From Gracilaria gracilis (taxonomy: Eukaryota; Rhodophyta; Florideophyceae; Gracilariales; Gracilariaceae), in assembly GCA_030374805.1 (NCBI GenBank), contig JARGSG010000248.1, positions 62,001 to 126,000 on the forward strand: a stretch of DNA of 64,000 bases, in the 5' to 3' direction. A model generated the notes under the pieces. The model saw only the letters and a list, made by a program, of their open reading frames with translations. It was not told where the DNA came from and ran no database searches. Both the position numbers and the translations under genes were made by a program. Shown piece by piece: positions 32,737 through 43,484 of the stretch (the stretch's first letter is position 1; each line of letters starts with the position of its first letter).

Positions 32737-34029
32737 ATGGGTTCCAGGTCTCAACGATCCTTCGCAAACCACCGAGAGGCAGAAGCGATTCATGACGATG
32801 GCAGCCGGCAACGTACTCGGAATGAGTCGCCTGGGCCAGATATGTGTGTACCTATTGACGATAGAATGCGTTTTGCAAGAGAGGGGCAACTTATTCGCCC
32901 AAAATCAGTTCATCATTCGCATTGGCACCCCCCTCTTATTCAATACCAACATATGATCCAAAGGAATGCTACAGATGAAGTGCAACCTTCACGAGCATCT
33001 TCACAGCCTCCTTCAGAAACGCTCGAGCCGCATGGAAATCTACAGCAGCAAGAGATGCCGAACTCTATTAATACTTCTCAGCCGGACATTCACCATCGAC
33101 ACACTCCACCGGCAGCTCTCGAAAGCAAAAGCGAAACAAGAACATCACAGAGGCTTGCGTCCCATGCAGCAGCTTATACTCAAACAAAAGTCTCCTCCCA
33201 CCCAGCAACCCGTCAACCAACAAAGGTAATCGTTCTCGGTAATCCAGGCGTTGGAAAGTCAACAATTCAAAACACTCTGCTTGGAGAGGTTGTGTTCAAG
33301 TCAGGCATTTCATTGGGAGGAGGTCTTACGAAAGACATGGCTACATGCACCAGAAGTAATGTGACATATGTGGATACTCCCGGTTTGGACGATGTGTACA
33401 ATCGACCGAAAGCTGCAGAAAAGATTTCTGAAGCTCTACGTGGACCCTGTACTCTGAAGCTGGTGTTTGTCACTGCTCTTGAGGCTGGCCGGGTACGTTC
33501 TGCTGATCTTAGTACTTTGCATACGATTATGAGTGCTTTACGGAACGTCGTCGGTGATATGAGAAACAGGTATACGCTGATAGTCAACAAATGTGACCCT
33601 TCAGTCGAGAGGCGACTGAATGACATAGATTGTGCAGGGAGCCATGAACGTGTCTTTCGTCCATTTCAAACCGTGGAAGAAGTGAGGCATCTCCAAGTCA
33701 TTGGGTTAGAGCCAAGCGCGAAAGGGAAGAACAATATGTTGCTTGGCAGAGAGAAAGCAAGAAACTTACAACACCTCATAGAGCACGCACCGACAATTCA
33801 GCTTCCGGGCCAATCAATTGTGAGACTGGATGTGACGTATTATGAAGAAAGGCGGAATCAAATAGAGGAAGAGATGAATCCAAGCTACAACACATGTGAA
33901 GCGACTGGGAATAGCAACTCGAGCGGTACAAATATGAAAAAAGGGAAAGCACGGCATTTACAACCGGCTGTTGCGAAAGATATAAAGGCCTTTCTCGGTC
34001 GTTTTAGGAAACGATTACCGAACGCCTAA
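32737..34029 (+). CDS. P-loop GTPase, AIG1/MMR_HSR1-like, with long disordered N-terminus (paralogue 2)
   Basis: This 430-aa protein is counted from the first ATG in frame (32737); the frame is open 11 codons further upstream but without ATG. Residues 1-~160 are polar, low in hydrophobics and rich in Ser, Gln, His, Pro and Arg, so probably disordered. The G domain follows: G1 GNPGVGKST at 168-176, a switch I block FKSGISLGGGLT, G3 DTPGLDD from D213, and G4 NKCD at 284-287. The C-terminus is basic. The G domain and the following ~100 residues align clearly with the genes at 30871 and 34688, so the three are tandemly amplified paralogues. The long N-terminal extension is unique to this copy and may be a targeting or interaction region. 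Confidence 0.82.
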   Translation: MGSRSQRSFANHREAEAIHDDGSRQRTRNESPGPDMCVPIDDRMRFAREGQLIRPKSVHHSHWHPPLIQYQHMIQRNATDEVQPSRASSQPPSETLEPHGNLQQQEMPNSINTSQPDIHHRHTPPAALESKSETRTSQRLASHAAAYTQTKVSSHPATRQPTKVIVLGNPGVGKSTIQNTLLGEVVFKSGISLGGGLTKDMATCTRSNVTYVDTPGLDDVYNRPKAAEKISEALRGPCTLKLVFVTALEAGRVRSADLSTLHTIMSALRNVVGDMRNRYTLIVNKCDPSVERRLNDIDCAGSHERVFRPFQTVEEVRHLQVIGLEPSAKGKNNMLLGREKARNLQHLIEHAPTIQLPGQSIVRLDVTYYEERRNQIEEEMNPSYNTCEATGNSNSSGTNMKKGKARHLQPAVAKDIKAFLGRFRKRLPNA

Positions 34030-34106
34030 ACCAACACTATACGTACTGAAGGGATTTGTTTGATGTGGTTGAGAGCGCGATCAAGGAAAGCTAACGCGCA
34101 TTCATA

Positions 34107-34600
34107 GCCAGAAAAAGGAACATGGTAGTCTGCTAAGAATAAAGCTTTTACGCAGTAGAGGTTCTCTCTCTCTGTTTATGAGTACACTAGCTCAATTATG
34201 GCTTGGTGCAGAACGTTTCTTACGCAGTAGAGATTAACCTTCTAATGCCAGAAAAAGGAAAATGGTAGTCTGCTAGGAATAAAGCTTTTACGCAGTAGAG
34301 GTTAACCTCCTAATGCCTTGCAGCTCCTGCCACCCGTGGGCTGTTACTTTGATGTTGATGTTAGCCAGAAAAAGGAAAATGGTAGTCTGCTAGGAATAAA
34401 GCTTTTACGCAGTAGAGGTTAACCCCTAAGCCTTGCAGCTCCTGCTACCCGTGGGCTGTTACTTTGATGTTGATGTTAGCCAGAAAAAGGAACATGGTGG
34501 TCTGCTAGGAATAAGCTTTTACGCAGTAGAGGTTAATGCCTTGCAGCTCCTACTACTAGCTAGGAACGTTACCCGTGGGCTGTTTCTATTCTATTACTTC
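34107..34600. repeat. Tandem repeat, ~115-bp period, between convergent GTPase genes
   Basis: The core beginning GCCAGAAAAAGGAA starts at 34107, 34247, 34364 and 34479 (spacings 140, 117, 115). Each copy holds the segments TGGTAGTCTGCTA, AAGCTTTTACGCAGTAGAGG and, in the last copies, CCCGTGGGCTGTTACTTTG. Copies differ by substitutions and small indels, so the array is older than the transposon array. It fills almost all the space between the two convergent stop codons. No coding potential is apparent. Confidence 0.85.
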
Positions 34601-34687
34601 CCACTACTTGCACGATTTGGTTCCCGATTTGACGTACGATCCGACAACGTAAAATTACGGGGGGGACCATTACTTTTATGTTCAACT

Positions 34688-35707
34688 TCACAAGAAAATC
34701 ATGACAATACCAAAAATCAAATGCCCCAACGCTGTCAAAGGTTCTAGTCCTTGCAGTAAATCTGTGATTCTCTCCAAACCGCGGCCAATCTTTCCCCCAC
34801 CGCGCTCAGCGTGACCATATTCTGCACCATCCCCAAACGCACCACGTGACGCAGTGAATTTCTCATTTTCAAAATCTCCTGAACTTGCACCTTCAAGGAC
34901 GCGATCAAGGCCCTGGTAGAATGAGTTGATATTGTCATCCAATTCTTCCTTGCTTTGTTCATATCGTGCCACATCCAGACTAACAACGGGCTCGTGGGGT
35001 AATTCAATTGTTGGAATATCTGTAATCACTTTTCGCAGTTTCTCAACGTCCAACTGTTCGAGCATAACGTTTGTCTTACCGCTTGCCACTGGTTCATATC
35101 GCAGCAGCGCAAAACGGGAGACATCGCTAATGGCCTTGTATGGTCCAAACACACGCGCCCGGGCCTCCATCTCCGAAGCTGCATTCGAAAGTTGCTCATA
35201 AACAGATGGCTCGCATTTGTTGATGATAAGCAAATATTTGTCCCTCACATCCCCAACCACCTGGCTCAAAGCCTCCAGAATGATTGCAAGAGTGGTGATA
35301 TCTGCGGTGCGCACTCGACCAGACTCGAGAGTGGTTACGAACACCAGTTTGACGTTACATGGACCTCGCAACGCAGCTGAAATCTGTCGGGCAGCTTGCT
35401 CCTTGTGATAGACATCGTCTAAACCCGGAGTGTCGACGCAGGTGAAGCCCGCGTTACAGGTTGTCCTCGTGGTGCGTGTAAGACCTTCACCTAAACAAAT
35501 CCCGGAATCAGAATCTAGCATGCCCAGTAGAGTGTTGTGTATTGTAGACTTTCCCACACCCGGGTTGCCAAGTAGTACGATCTTTGTTGAATGGGAGGTG
35601 AAGGGCGAGCCGAAGATATTTTTGTGGGTGCTCAGAGGCACGTGGGACGGAGCGGGGGTGCGCTGTGCGTTCTCATGGCCATGTGTCGAGAATCTGGATG
35701 TGAACAT
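34688..35707 (-). CDS. P-loop GTPase, AIG1/MMR_HSR1-like (paralogue 3)
   Basis: This 339-aa protein starts at a clear ATG (35705-35707). A short polar N-terminus (1-40) precedes G1 GNPGVGKST at 47-55, the block SDSGICLGEGLT, G3 DTPGLDD at 92-98 and G4 NKCE at 163-166. After the G domain, a segment ending in IPTIELPHEPVVSLDVARYE aligns with APTIQLPGQSIVRLDVTYYE of the neighbour at 32737, showing close paralogy. A Gly- and charge-rich region follows and the C-terminus is hydrophobic (last ~20 residues, GHLIFGIVMIFL), possibly a membrane anchor that the other two lack. It is convergent with the neighbour across the 115-bp repeat array. The family role is uncertain; membrane-associated GTPase is the safest description. 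Confidence 0.82.
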   Translation of the reverse strand: MFTSRFSTHGHENAQRTPAPSHVPLSTHKNIFGSPFTSHSTKIVLLGNPGVGKSTIHNTLLGMLDSDSGICLGEGLTRTTRTTCNAGFTCVDTPGLDDVYHKEQAARQISAALRGPCNVKLVFVTTLESGRVRTADITTLAIILEALSQVVGDVRDKYLLIINKCEPSVYEQLSNAASEMEARARVFGPYKAISDVSRFALLRYEPVASGKTNVMLEQLDVEKLRKVITDIPTIELPHEPVVSLDVARYEQSKEELDDNINSFYQGLDRVLEGASSGDFENEKFTASRGAFGDGAEYGHAERGGGKIGRGLERITDLLQGLEPLTALGHLIFGIVMIFL

Positions 35708-36809
35708 GGCTTAGTTACGAGCAAGGTTGTGGAGACTTGGATAACGTTGAGTAGATGTGGCGAATAAAAGAGAAGAACCTCTTCTGATCATGAGAGCCCG
35801 CCGTAAGGAAGCTAAAGTTTATGTAGTAACTTTGCTGTAGCGACCGGGACGGTTGGGGATTGCAGCATTGATATCACCTCGTTGGCAACTTCATGCTGTG
35901 CCATTCCATTCCTTGTTAATGTCACACGCCCCTGTGACACGGCGCGCTGTGTTGCATAGCTGTGTGTGACATTGGAGCACATGTCGTGTCTACCCGCACG
36001 CACACGTGAAGCAGCCGTTTCGTTAGGGGTACAATTGCCTATCATAGCACGAGGAGAACACTTCAGCCCGAGGGAGTAGCCTTTTATTTTCTCCAAGGCG
36101 AAGCCGAGGGAAAATGTGTTACTGCACCGTGGCTGAAATCAACTCCGAGTGCGTGGGCAATAATGTAACACGTTAGTCGTAAGATAAAGCTACTGACTAG
36201 GCCTCGCAATACTCGCGTTGCCATCTTTCGTCATGCATTCAGCCGTCTCAACGAATACAGCGCTAGAGTATTGTAATCAACATAGATAATGTGTATGCAG
36301 TGGCACATTGTTTGGCTGTTGTTTCTAACAACCAACTGAAACGCATGGTTGGAGCTCCCGATCTCCGTTCTTGAGAAAACGGAGTTCGAGGTTGAAGAAG
36401 AGCTTCCTGAACCCCCTCTAAAAACCAAGCACTTCAGGCCCTGAAATTCAGGCCTGAGATTCAGGGAGATTGCTATTGAGCTATGCATCGCTCTGCGGGC
36501 ATAGCCTCACCGGTTGGCGAACTGTTAACGTTAACGTTCCCGCCTATACTGCGGCCACTTGCTCAGCGCTTAGTCGTTTCCGCTCGCAATTTACGACAAA
36601 GAAAGAATAGCTCTTGCGTTGACAGCGACAGAAAGTCGTTATTCGGCGTGTATGATAGAGGGCATAGCCTTGACGTGAAAGCATACTTCTCCAGCCTGAT
36701 TGGAGTTCAACTAAACGCGAAGCCCTAACGACATTAGTGTCCCATTCAAAGTCCTTGAGACTGAAGCAGATTTGCATGTTCGTTCTTACGAACTAAGCTC
36801 GAGAAACCA
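35708..36809. other. Intergenic region, no gene seen
   Basis: About 1.1 kb between divergently transcribed genes. Small frames (74-94 codons) occur without motifs. There are short inverted repeats around 36095-36115 and 36440-36470 (the latter contains CCTGAAATTCAGG). I found no RNA gene. Confidence 0.4.
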
Positions 36810-37886
36810 ATGTGCCCTTCTAGCGTGAGGTCGCCTATGGCCCAGGAACTCTCGAATCAGAGTACTGATGCTGAACACTTTCCTGTCCGTCATCATGCAG
36901 AGGAAAATTTGGAACGAATGGCTGAGCTAGAATCCGTTCCAGTGGAAGGCAGCAGGAGTCCCTCACCAACGTCGACAATGATAACGGAATATGAATTTAA
37001 CCCGCTTGATGATACAGACCCTCTCGCGCCCCCTCGACAATACAGGCGTGCAGCGTTTGAGTTGATTGGTGAAACATACGAGAGACGACAAAAAGCGATG
37101 GCTGAAATGAGAGAACTAGTGAGAGAATATAGCGAGCAACCGGGGGATACGACCGTAGAACAACAGCATCAACGAGACCATGCGAAACAATCCGACGACC
37201 GTATCCTTGTTCTCTTTGTGCGCAGCTCAAAATTTAGGATCGACAAAGCGTTCCGAGAGTATACAGGTTTTTGTGAAGCTCACGCTCAACATGTGTGGTT
37301 GAGAGATGTAAACGTAGATTTGGTGGCTCAACTTTTTTCCTCTGGCTCGTATCAAATTCTTCCCAAGACGGATGTTGAAAGACGATTGATTCTGTGTATG
37401 GATATGGATTTCTTGGTGCCGTTTATCGAGAACTTGGAAAGCTCTCGATCTGAAGAACTCCTTGGGGCGTTGTTCGGGGTTATTGAAACTCTAATGTTCG
37501 ATATCAGGGCGCAGATATTCGGAGTTGTGGTTCTTGCTGATCTAAGTGGATTGAAAATGCAGACTTTTGGATACTTCACTGCACAAGAGTACTTGTTATC
37601 ACTGAACTTATTGCAGCATGCTTACCCTCTACGTGCGAAGGCCATGTTGATCGTACGAGAGCCGTGGTATGTTCGCGGACTATTTAACTTCATGAAACCC
37701 TTCATGAGCGCCAACGCTAGGAACTCTCTCAATGTTTTTGGCGACGATGTCGCAGCAGTACAATCTTTCATTCCGGAGGAAGCCTTGACCGAAAATTTTG
37801 GAGGGGCGTTGAAACTTGATGAATATGAACACAGGAGCGAATGGACTGAAGCAGTGAAGATGCGATTCCCGTCTTCCTCGAATTAA
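36810..37886 (+). CDS. CRAL-TRIO (Sec14-like) lipid-transfer protein
   Basis: This 358-aa single-exon protein has an acidic, Ser/Pro-rich N-terminus (1-75), a helical stretch (80-110) and a CRAL-TRIO N-like helix pair around 130-165 (ILVLFVRSSKFRIDKAFREY; this is the usual FLR-hydrophobic-A pattern). The lipid-binding CRAL-TRIO domain covers ~190-335. It includes the central strand FGVVVLADLSGLKM (237-250), a helix with YPLRAKAMLIVREPWYVRGLFNFMKPFMS (272-300) and a final strand/helix (VQSFIPEEALTENFGGALK). That C-terminal YP.R...M.I....... pattern is diagnostic of Sec14/alpha-tocopherol-transfer-like proteins, which carry phosphoinositides or hydrophobic small molecules between membranes. The ligand cannot be told from sequence. 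Residues after 340 are charged and probably flexible. Confidence 0.85.
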   Translation: MCPSSVRSPMAQELSNQSTDAEHFPVRHHAEENLERMAELESVPVEGSRSPSPTSTMITEYEFNPLDDTDPLAPPRQYRRAAFELIGETYERRQKAMAEMRELVREYSEQPGDTTVEQQHQRDHAKQSDDRILVLFVRSSKFRIDKAFREYTGFCEAHAQHVWLRDVNVDLVAQLFSSGSYQILPKTDVERRLILCMDMDFLVPFIENLESSRSEELLGALFGVIETLMFDIRAQIFGVVVLADLSGLKMQTFGYFTAQEYLLSLNLLQHAYPLRAKAMLIVREPWYVRGLFNFMKPFMSANARNSLNVFGDDVAAVQSFIPEEALTENFGGALKLDEYEHRSEWTEAVKMRFPSSSN

Positions 37887-38847
37887 CATCACAGCGTCAT
37901 TGAACGAACTGTTGGTCCGCTTCGTTTGAATCATTTCATCTGAAACGAACGGGTTGCTCTCCTCATTTTCGTGCAGTACTAGAGCTGGAAGCCGGGTTAC
38001 TTTCCATTGAGCCGGGATGAACACTTGTTTGAACCTTTCCTTTTTGGCATAGCTTGCTTTCTGAAAAGGAAAGCAACTTGAAGACGTAAATCTCATAGTT
38101 TGATGGTGGTACAGTACCTTTCAGTTTCACTGGGTTCGTTCCTGAGAGTTCGAAGGCACAACTGAGTTCTAGGCATTCAGGTCATCCATCAGCAGCAAGA
38201 CTAGACAACAGAGTTGCGACACAAGTTTTGTCGATCTTTCTCAAAACCAAATCCATGTGATCGAGCTTGGGATACGTCATTGCCATTCACAGTACACTCA
38301 TAATTTATCCGTTATCAAGGCCGGGTTTGATCGAAACATCGCTCTACCACCAGTGCTGAAGCAAACCTCATGTGTTACGAAGAATAGACGTAAGCGCTCA
38401 CAACTAAGAACAACTACCAAGCTGACGAGTTCATGCCCAACAATAAGGAAAGACTGTGTTCGTCATATTCGCATGGTAGTCTCCATCTGTTTTCACGAGA
38501 CAAACGCAGCACACACCTTAGACGAAGGCACCAGTACCCACACTGGGCAGAACCACGACATTTTGACTTCAATATTCGCCATGCTTGGCGCTAAACGGAT
38601 CGCAAACCCGTCTGCGCGAATTGAGAGTAAACCACACTTTTTGTATCTGCTCTAGAGCAAGAGGAAGGAAAAAACCTGTCTGTTTCAAGCGTAGTCCATT
38701 GCACCTCCCTCGAGCTAGACAAGGCATCATTTATCACTGCTGTCAGTCCGTGATCGCGATAAATCGCGTACCTGCTCCATGCCTATCTTTCAGTCCTTCC
38801 CCACTAATGCCCATAAATAGCGAGGAGTTCAACACGATTGTTGAGCT
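37887..38847. other. Intergenic region, no convincing gene
   Basis: About 960 bp between the lipid-transfer gene and the 3' end of the methyltransferase gene. A plus-strand frame of 132 codons (38257-38655) has an ATG but no recognisable motif and a composition I would expect by chance. A TACAGTAC motif is at 38110. Confidence 0.4.
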
Positions 38848-39657
38848 TTAAACACGTTCCCAACGACACCACCAAGTACGACCCTCTCGTCCTTCATGGG
38901 ATCGCTCGTCATCGATAAGTCGTGGTCCATCTCGTCTCTCGAAACCACCAGCTGCTTCCAGTAGTTCCTCATACGCTTTCGGATCAGTTCCGAATGGGGG
39001 TCCGCCCTCTGAGAGCTCCTTCCCTACAGGGTACATAACAGTGATTAATGTCCCACCTTTTCGAACAAGTGATTTCATTCTTTGGGCCCATTCTCCGCGC
39101 CTCTCTAGGGGGATTGCACAGAAAAAGGTGTAGTCGTACACCAGACAGAATGGGTCGGAGAATAACTGCGAGTCAAAGAAATCTCCTTGCTTCACGTCAA
39201 AGTTCACCGGTAGTTTCGGATCGACTGACTTGAGGTAGTCGAGCGCCTCACGAGCACCCGTTGGCGATATATCCATTCCTACTACTTCATTGAACAAACC
39301 GCTTCGCGACAGCACTTCGACATCATAGCCGCGACCGCATCCAGGAACAAATGCGGTTTGTCCTTTCGATATAACTCCGTTCTCAATCTGTTTCACTAAC
39401 TCAGGGAGCGCTTTCCATTTGTCAAAGTACTCTCCACGACCGACCCCTTCTTGCCACATTGACTCCCAAGGGTCACCTTTCGGGTTCTCGAAGTGGTGAG
39501 CCATAGAGAGAGCTTGAGAAGGAAGGTTTGAACTGCTCTTTCGCTTCGGCTGAAAAGGTGTTGTAGTCGAGATGCTGAGTGCGGCGGTATAGAGTGTTGA
39601 TGTATTCTGAGTTCTTAGTGGGAGTATCGGAGTGCTGAAGGCCAGTAGACGGCGCAT
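38848..39657 (-). CDS. SAM-dependent thiol/halide methyltransferase (TPMT family, HOL-like)
   Basis: This 269-aa enzyme methylates small nucleophiles such as thiocyanate, halides or thiols using S-adenosylmethionine, by analogy with plant HOL/TMT proteins. SAM-binding motif I is FVPGCGRGYDV at 103-113, followed by the acidic strand end VVGMDIS at 125-131 and a GDFFD strand at about 158-162. The region from WESMWQEGVGRGEYFDKW (family-typical start of the fold) begins near residue 64. The first ~50 residues are rich in Ser, Thr, Arg and Leu with few acids, as in a mitochondrial or plastid presequence. I chose the ATG at 39655-39657; the frame continues open to 39864 but without an ATG. The next ATG (39504) would remove the presequence and leave a cytosolic form. 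Confidence 0.85.
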   Translation of the reverse strand: MRRLLAFSTPILPLRTQNTSTLYTAALSISTTTPFQPKRKSSSNLPSQALSMAHHFENPKGDPWESMWQEGVGRGEYFDKWKALPELVKQIENGVISKGQTAFVPGCGRGYDVEVLSRSGLFNEVVGMDISPTGAREALDYLKSVDPKLPVNFDVKQGDFFDSQLFSDPFCLVYDYTFFCAIPLERRGEWAQRMKSLVRKGGTLITVMYPVGKELSEGGPPFGTDPKAYEELLEAAGGFERRDGPRLIDDERSHEGREGRTWWCRWERV

Positions 39658-42206
39658 CAATTCGTCACGGCTGTCCAGGGTTGTATGGGTATTACACTTT
39701 GGTTTGCCCAGTAGGACTATCAGTCGGAATCGCACCTGGTTCTGCGATGCAACGCTGATGGTCTTCTTATATGACTTCACAACCAGTGGCGGAGCGGATC
39801 CATCCCCGCGATGGTCTTTAGTACCGTTGGTAGATAGCGTTTCCCTCGAATTATGTCTTGGCACTGCGTGCGAAGCTCAAGAGTTGGCACTAGACATCAT
39901 TTCCAATACATTTTTTGCGCATGGAACCATTTTCTCCAGTTTTTGGAAACCCCGTTTTACCTTCGGTATATTCTATTCAAGAGCCTGTGAATGTCAAGTC
40001 CAGCAAAATCATTTGCCGCAGGTATCTACCAACGGTATAACTTAGTTGTTCTCGTACTGCGCCGTTTCCGTGATTACTCTTGTAATCAGCATGCTGATAC
40101 GTTGGGTACACCGCTCTACTGTTCTGTTGTTCTGCAGTCTTGTCTTGTCCGAATACGACTGGTAAGATTGGAACTCCAACTTGGCCCTGGGGCTCTACCA
40201 CACCCATACGCCAAAGCCAAGCGTACAGAGTGTTCCTATGATGGTTTAATGGAGAGCGAGGGAGAGCAAGAGAGTGTGAGAGAGAGAACAGTGTAACTTC
40301 ATTGTGCTGATCTACCTCTCTGAGCTGACTTCCCGTTGTAAGTTGACATTGTAAATTGCCACACAAACGATACACGTGCAGTAGCGGCAGATCCAATACG
40401 ACTCTCGTGCAGAGGGTCCATACTCTCTTTAATTCTATAGAGAATCGGCATAGACACACATAATCAAGAGCAACAAGATTTTGTTTCTTCCAATGGTTGC
40501 CGAATGATTGTTCAAGAAATCCTTTTGGATGTGCACGTCGATGTCCACAGCATATCGCCTGGATTGATACAATGGCTCATAACCAATCACACATATCCTC
40601 TCCTGTACCTCATGTAAGGAAAGCGTGGCCTTGTGCAAAGAAGTAGAAAAGATATGTTGATATGTGGGGAGTTTATGGTGCTCTTTCCGTTCGCTTTTAA
40701 TTCTTTGGAATACGAAGACGTATTCACGTGTGAAAGAAAATTGCATTGACTGGCTTGTGAATCACTTTAGATTAAATTCAGACTACCCTTTCGATGTGAA
40801 TGTCGGCTTTGCCGTTAAACATAGTCGGAAGCTAGATTTTAACAACTTGTTGGGGACTCGTTTCTGAAACGAAGAGTAGAAGATCGTCAACAGATAAAAT
40901 GATGGGAAGCTAAAGTTTGAGCACTGTTCCAGCCGCAGACCGGACGTTTTGAACGATGTGAAACATCATAAGTACGTTTGCAAGAACCCAAAGAGAAATT
41001 GTTTAAGAAGGCTATGCTTGTCTCCCTTTCGTAAGTTGATCTGAACAAGACATTCCCTGGCAATATATTTGCAAAAACTGGGCTTTATGCTTTTGCTTCC
41101 CCATTGACAAAATACGTCTACCATCTGTAACAGCCGCGGTTTCAGCTCTTAGTACTGTTTTGAAAATTCTGAAAGCTTCAGATAACGGCCACTAGCCGTC
41201 CTTTGCACTGAGAGAGAAGTGAAGGAAATATCAATTGGCTTAAAGAAGATGTTTGGTCAAGGCGACATGAGCATTCACACACAAAGAATAAAATCACAAA
41301 AACTTCTCTACAGAATTTGATTTGACAACAGTCAAACAAAGTCTTGGCCTTCCTTAAAGGAGAAAGCTTTATTTTAAGCTTTATTACAGTTCAGTGAATC
41401 GAAAACTGCTGTCCACAATAAAGAAGAAGAAGAAGAAGAGGGCGAGAAGATATTTCTTGCAGCACATCTTTTACAGCTGGGCGAATATAATTGCAAAAGT
41501 TGAAAGAGAGAAAGCTTGTTTTGAAGAATAGCAATAGAGAACTATTGTTGATATCAGAGAGAAAGAAGAAGAAACATTTAACTTTCTGTTTCTCTTTATG
41601 CGAGACAAGCACAAAGGAAATTGCTGTAAGTGAAATCAGCGCCTTTTCTTCTTCACGATGGTCCGGCGCCCTTGTTCCGAAACGACCCGTATTTTGCTCT
41701 AGTAAAGAAGGCCAAAAGCTCTATCTGCCGATGCACCATCATTTCTATGAAAGACTAAACTAATCTGCGTTTATACAAAGAGAAGAAGGGTCAAGCGGCT
41801 TGACTCAAGCCATGAGCATTCAAAAGAGGAAAAGGCCACTGCCAATTCGTCAGAGATCGTGGATAGACGGCATGCAAAGCATCTCGAGAACTGCACCACG
41901 TATTACAACGATGACAGCTGCCTTTCATATATATATATATGTATGCATTTGATTTGTTTGCACAGTTTTTTTTATGTTTCTCTGCACAAGAGCGGATTGT
42001 CATCTTGTTCACACCTCAACAAAATCTCAACCGCAATATAGGTTCCCTCCTCTTCCTTTAAAAGCCGCAGGTGTGAACAGATTTGAAGCGTTTGAACTGT
42101 CTCTAGACTCTATATCGTCGTCGAAGTGCACTAGCACCTAACCGTAGGCTGCACATAGCTAACAAATATTCCGAGCTTTGCTACTCAGCCTTCTCACCCA
42201 CATCAT
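39658..42206. other. Long intergenic region upstream of the methyltransferase and chorismate synthase
   Basis: About 2.5 kb with no gene I can support. Two TACC-N3-GGTA palindromes lie close together (39822-39832, 40027-40037), both joined to GATA, 165 and 370 bp upstream of the methyltransferase start. A short GAA/AGA-rich run lies near 41420-41445 and a TA dinucleotide run near 41928-41942. The last 150 bp before 42207 must contain the chorismate synthase promoter; a TTTAAAAG stretch near 42057 is a possible TATA-like element. A minus-strand frame of 160 codons (39977-40459) shows no motif. Confidence 0.45.
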
Positions 42207-43484
42207 ATGGCTGCATTTGTTCAATTCTCTCTTGCGCCAAGTACATTCTTTGGAAGTTCTACTCAAAGCCGAAATGCAGCTACTCAATCGAGACGCCCCC
42301 GGGGAGCGAGGATGGGTTTAGGAAATTCTTTTGGACGCGTGTTTAGAATAAGTACTTGGGGCGAAAGCCACGGGGGAGGTGTGGGTGTCACTGTGGATGG
42401 CTGCCCTCCTCGACTACCGCTCCATCGCGATGAGATTCAGCACGATCTGGATCGTCGTCGCCCCGGACAGAGCCGTATTGTCACTCCAAGGAACGAACCC
42501 GATGCTGTTGAAATACTGTCTGGTATAGTTGATGGAACTACGATTGGGACACCTATTGCTATGCTGGTTCGCAACAAAGATCAACGCAGCAAGGATTATG
42601 ACACCATGGCCGTCGCTTATCGTCCGTCACATGCCGATGCAGCTTATGACGCAAAATACGGCATTCGAGCTGTTGCTGGTGGCGGTCGTTCTTCTGCAAG
42701 AGAAACAATTGGTAGGGTGGCAGCTGGCGCCATTGCACGAAAGATTTTGAAGATGTATGCCGATGTCGACGTTGTGGGCTACGTCAAGCGTGTGCGAGAC
42801 ATTGAGGCCCCTCCCGTTGATCCGAACACCGTAACGCAGGAACAAGTAGATTCAAACATTATCCGATGCCCTGATCCAGAGGCGGCTGAGAAGATGATTG
42901 CCTACGTTGATGAGGTCCGCAAGTCGGGAAACAGTGTTGGAGGGGTTGTTGAGGTCATTGCAAGGAATGTTCCTGCCGGCCTGGGTTCTCCCGTTTTCGA
43001 TAAGCTTGAAGCAGACCTTGCAAAGGCCTGTATGAGCTTGCCCGCTTCGAAGGGTTTTGAGATTGGAAGCGGTTTCGAGGGCACAATGCTGACTGGTATC
43101 GAACATAATGACGAGTTTTATATCGATGACAACGGTAGAACGCGAACAGTCACAAATCGGAGCGGAGGTATACAAGGGGGAATAAGTAATGGTGAACCCA
43201 TCATAATCCGAGTGGCCTTTAAGCCTACGAGTACGATTGGGAGAATTCAGAAGACTGTTACTCGTGGTGGGGAAGAAACTGAACTTAGAGGGAAGGGGAG
43301 ACATGACCCATGTGTGCTACCAAGGGCAGTGCCAATGGTCGAATCAATGGTGGCATTGGTTCTTGCAGACCACCTAATGCAACAAATTGCCCAGAACAGT
43401 GTGACACCTGTTCGCGAGGAAGATGCACCTAATCCACTCGGACCTAAACCTGTCTCGGACTCAGTAACTTTGAACGTCGGCTGA
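42207..43484 (+). CDS. aroC: Chorismate synthase with plastid transit peptide
   Basis: It converts 5-enolpyruvylshikimate-3-phosphate to chorismate, the last shikimate-pathway step, using reduced FMN. The 425-aa protein has a Ser/Arg/Thr-rich N-terminus (1-~36) consistent with a plastid transit peptide, then mature sequence from GLGNSFG (37-43). Family signatures are all present: GESHG at 52-56, RPGQSR near 85-90, [18 protein letters not shown] at 158-175, and RGKGRHDPC at 361-369 followed by [10 protein letters not shown]. The length after the transit peptide (~388) is normal for the plant/bacterial type. It is a single exon with no break. The protein should act in the plastid stroma. No regulatory site could be identified. 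Confidence 0.95.
   Translation: MAAFVQFSLAPSTFFGSSTQSRNAATQSRRPRGARMGLGNSFGRVFRISTWGESHGGGVGVTVDGCPPRLPLHRDEIQHDLDRRRPGQSRIVTPRNEPDAVEILSGIVDGTTIGTPIAMLVRNKDQRSKDYDTMAVAYRPSHADAAYDAKYGIRAVAGGGRSSARETIGRVAAGAIARKILKMYADVDVVGYVKRVRDIEAPPVDPNTVTQEQVDSNIIRCPDPEAAEKMIAYVDEVRKSGNSVGGVVEVIARNVPAGLGSPVFDKLEADLAKACMSLPASKGFEIGSGFEGTMLTGIEHNDEFYIDDNGRTRTVTNRSGGIQGGISNGEPIIIRVAFKPTSTIGRIQKTVTRGGEETELRGKGRHDPCVLPRAVPMVESMVALVLADHLMQQIAQNSVTPVREEDAPNPLGPKPVSDSVTLNVG

Noticed and set aside
34107-34600. CRISPR-like array
   Set aside because: Copies are long, few and directly adjacent with no unique spacers, so it is an ordinary tandem repeat in eukaryotic DNA.
38257-38655. 132-codon plus-strand frame in the intergenic region
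   Set aside because: No motif, no recognisable composition, and no supporting context.
39977-40459. 160-codon minus-strand frame upstream of the methyltransferase
   Set aside because: No domain, and it overlaps two repeated palindrome motifs that look non-coding.
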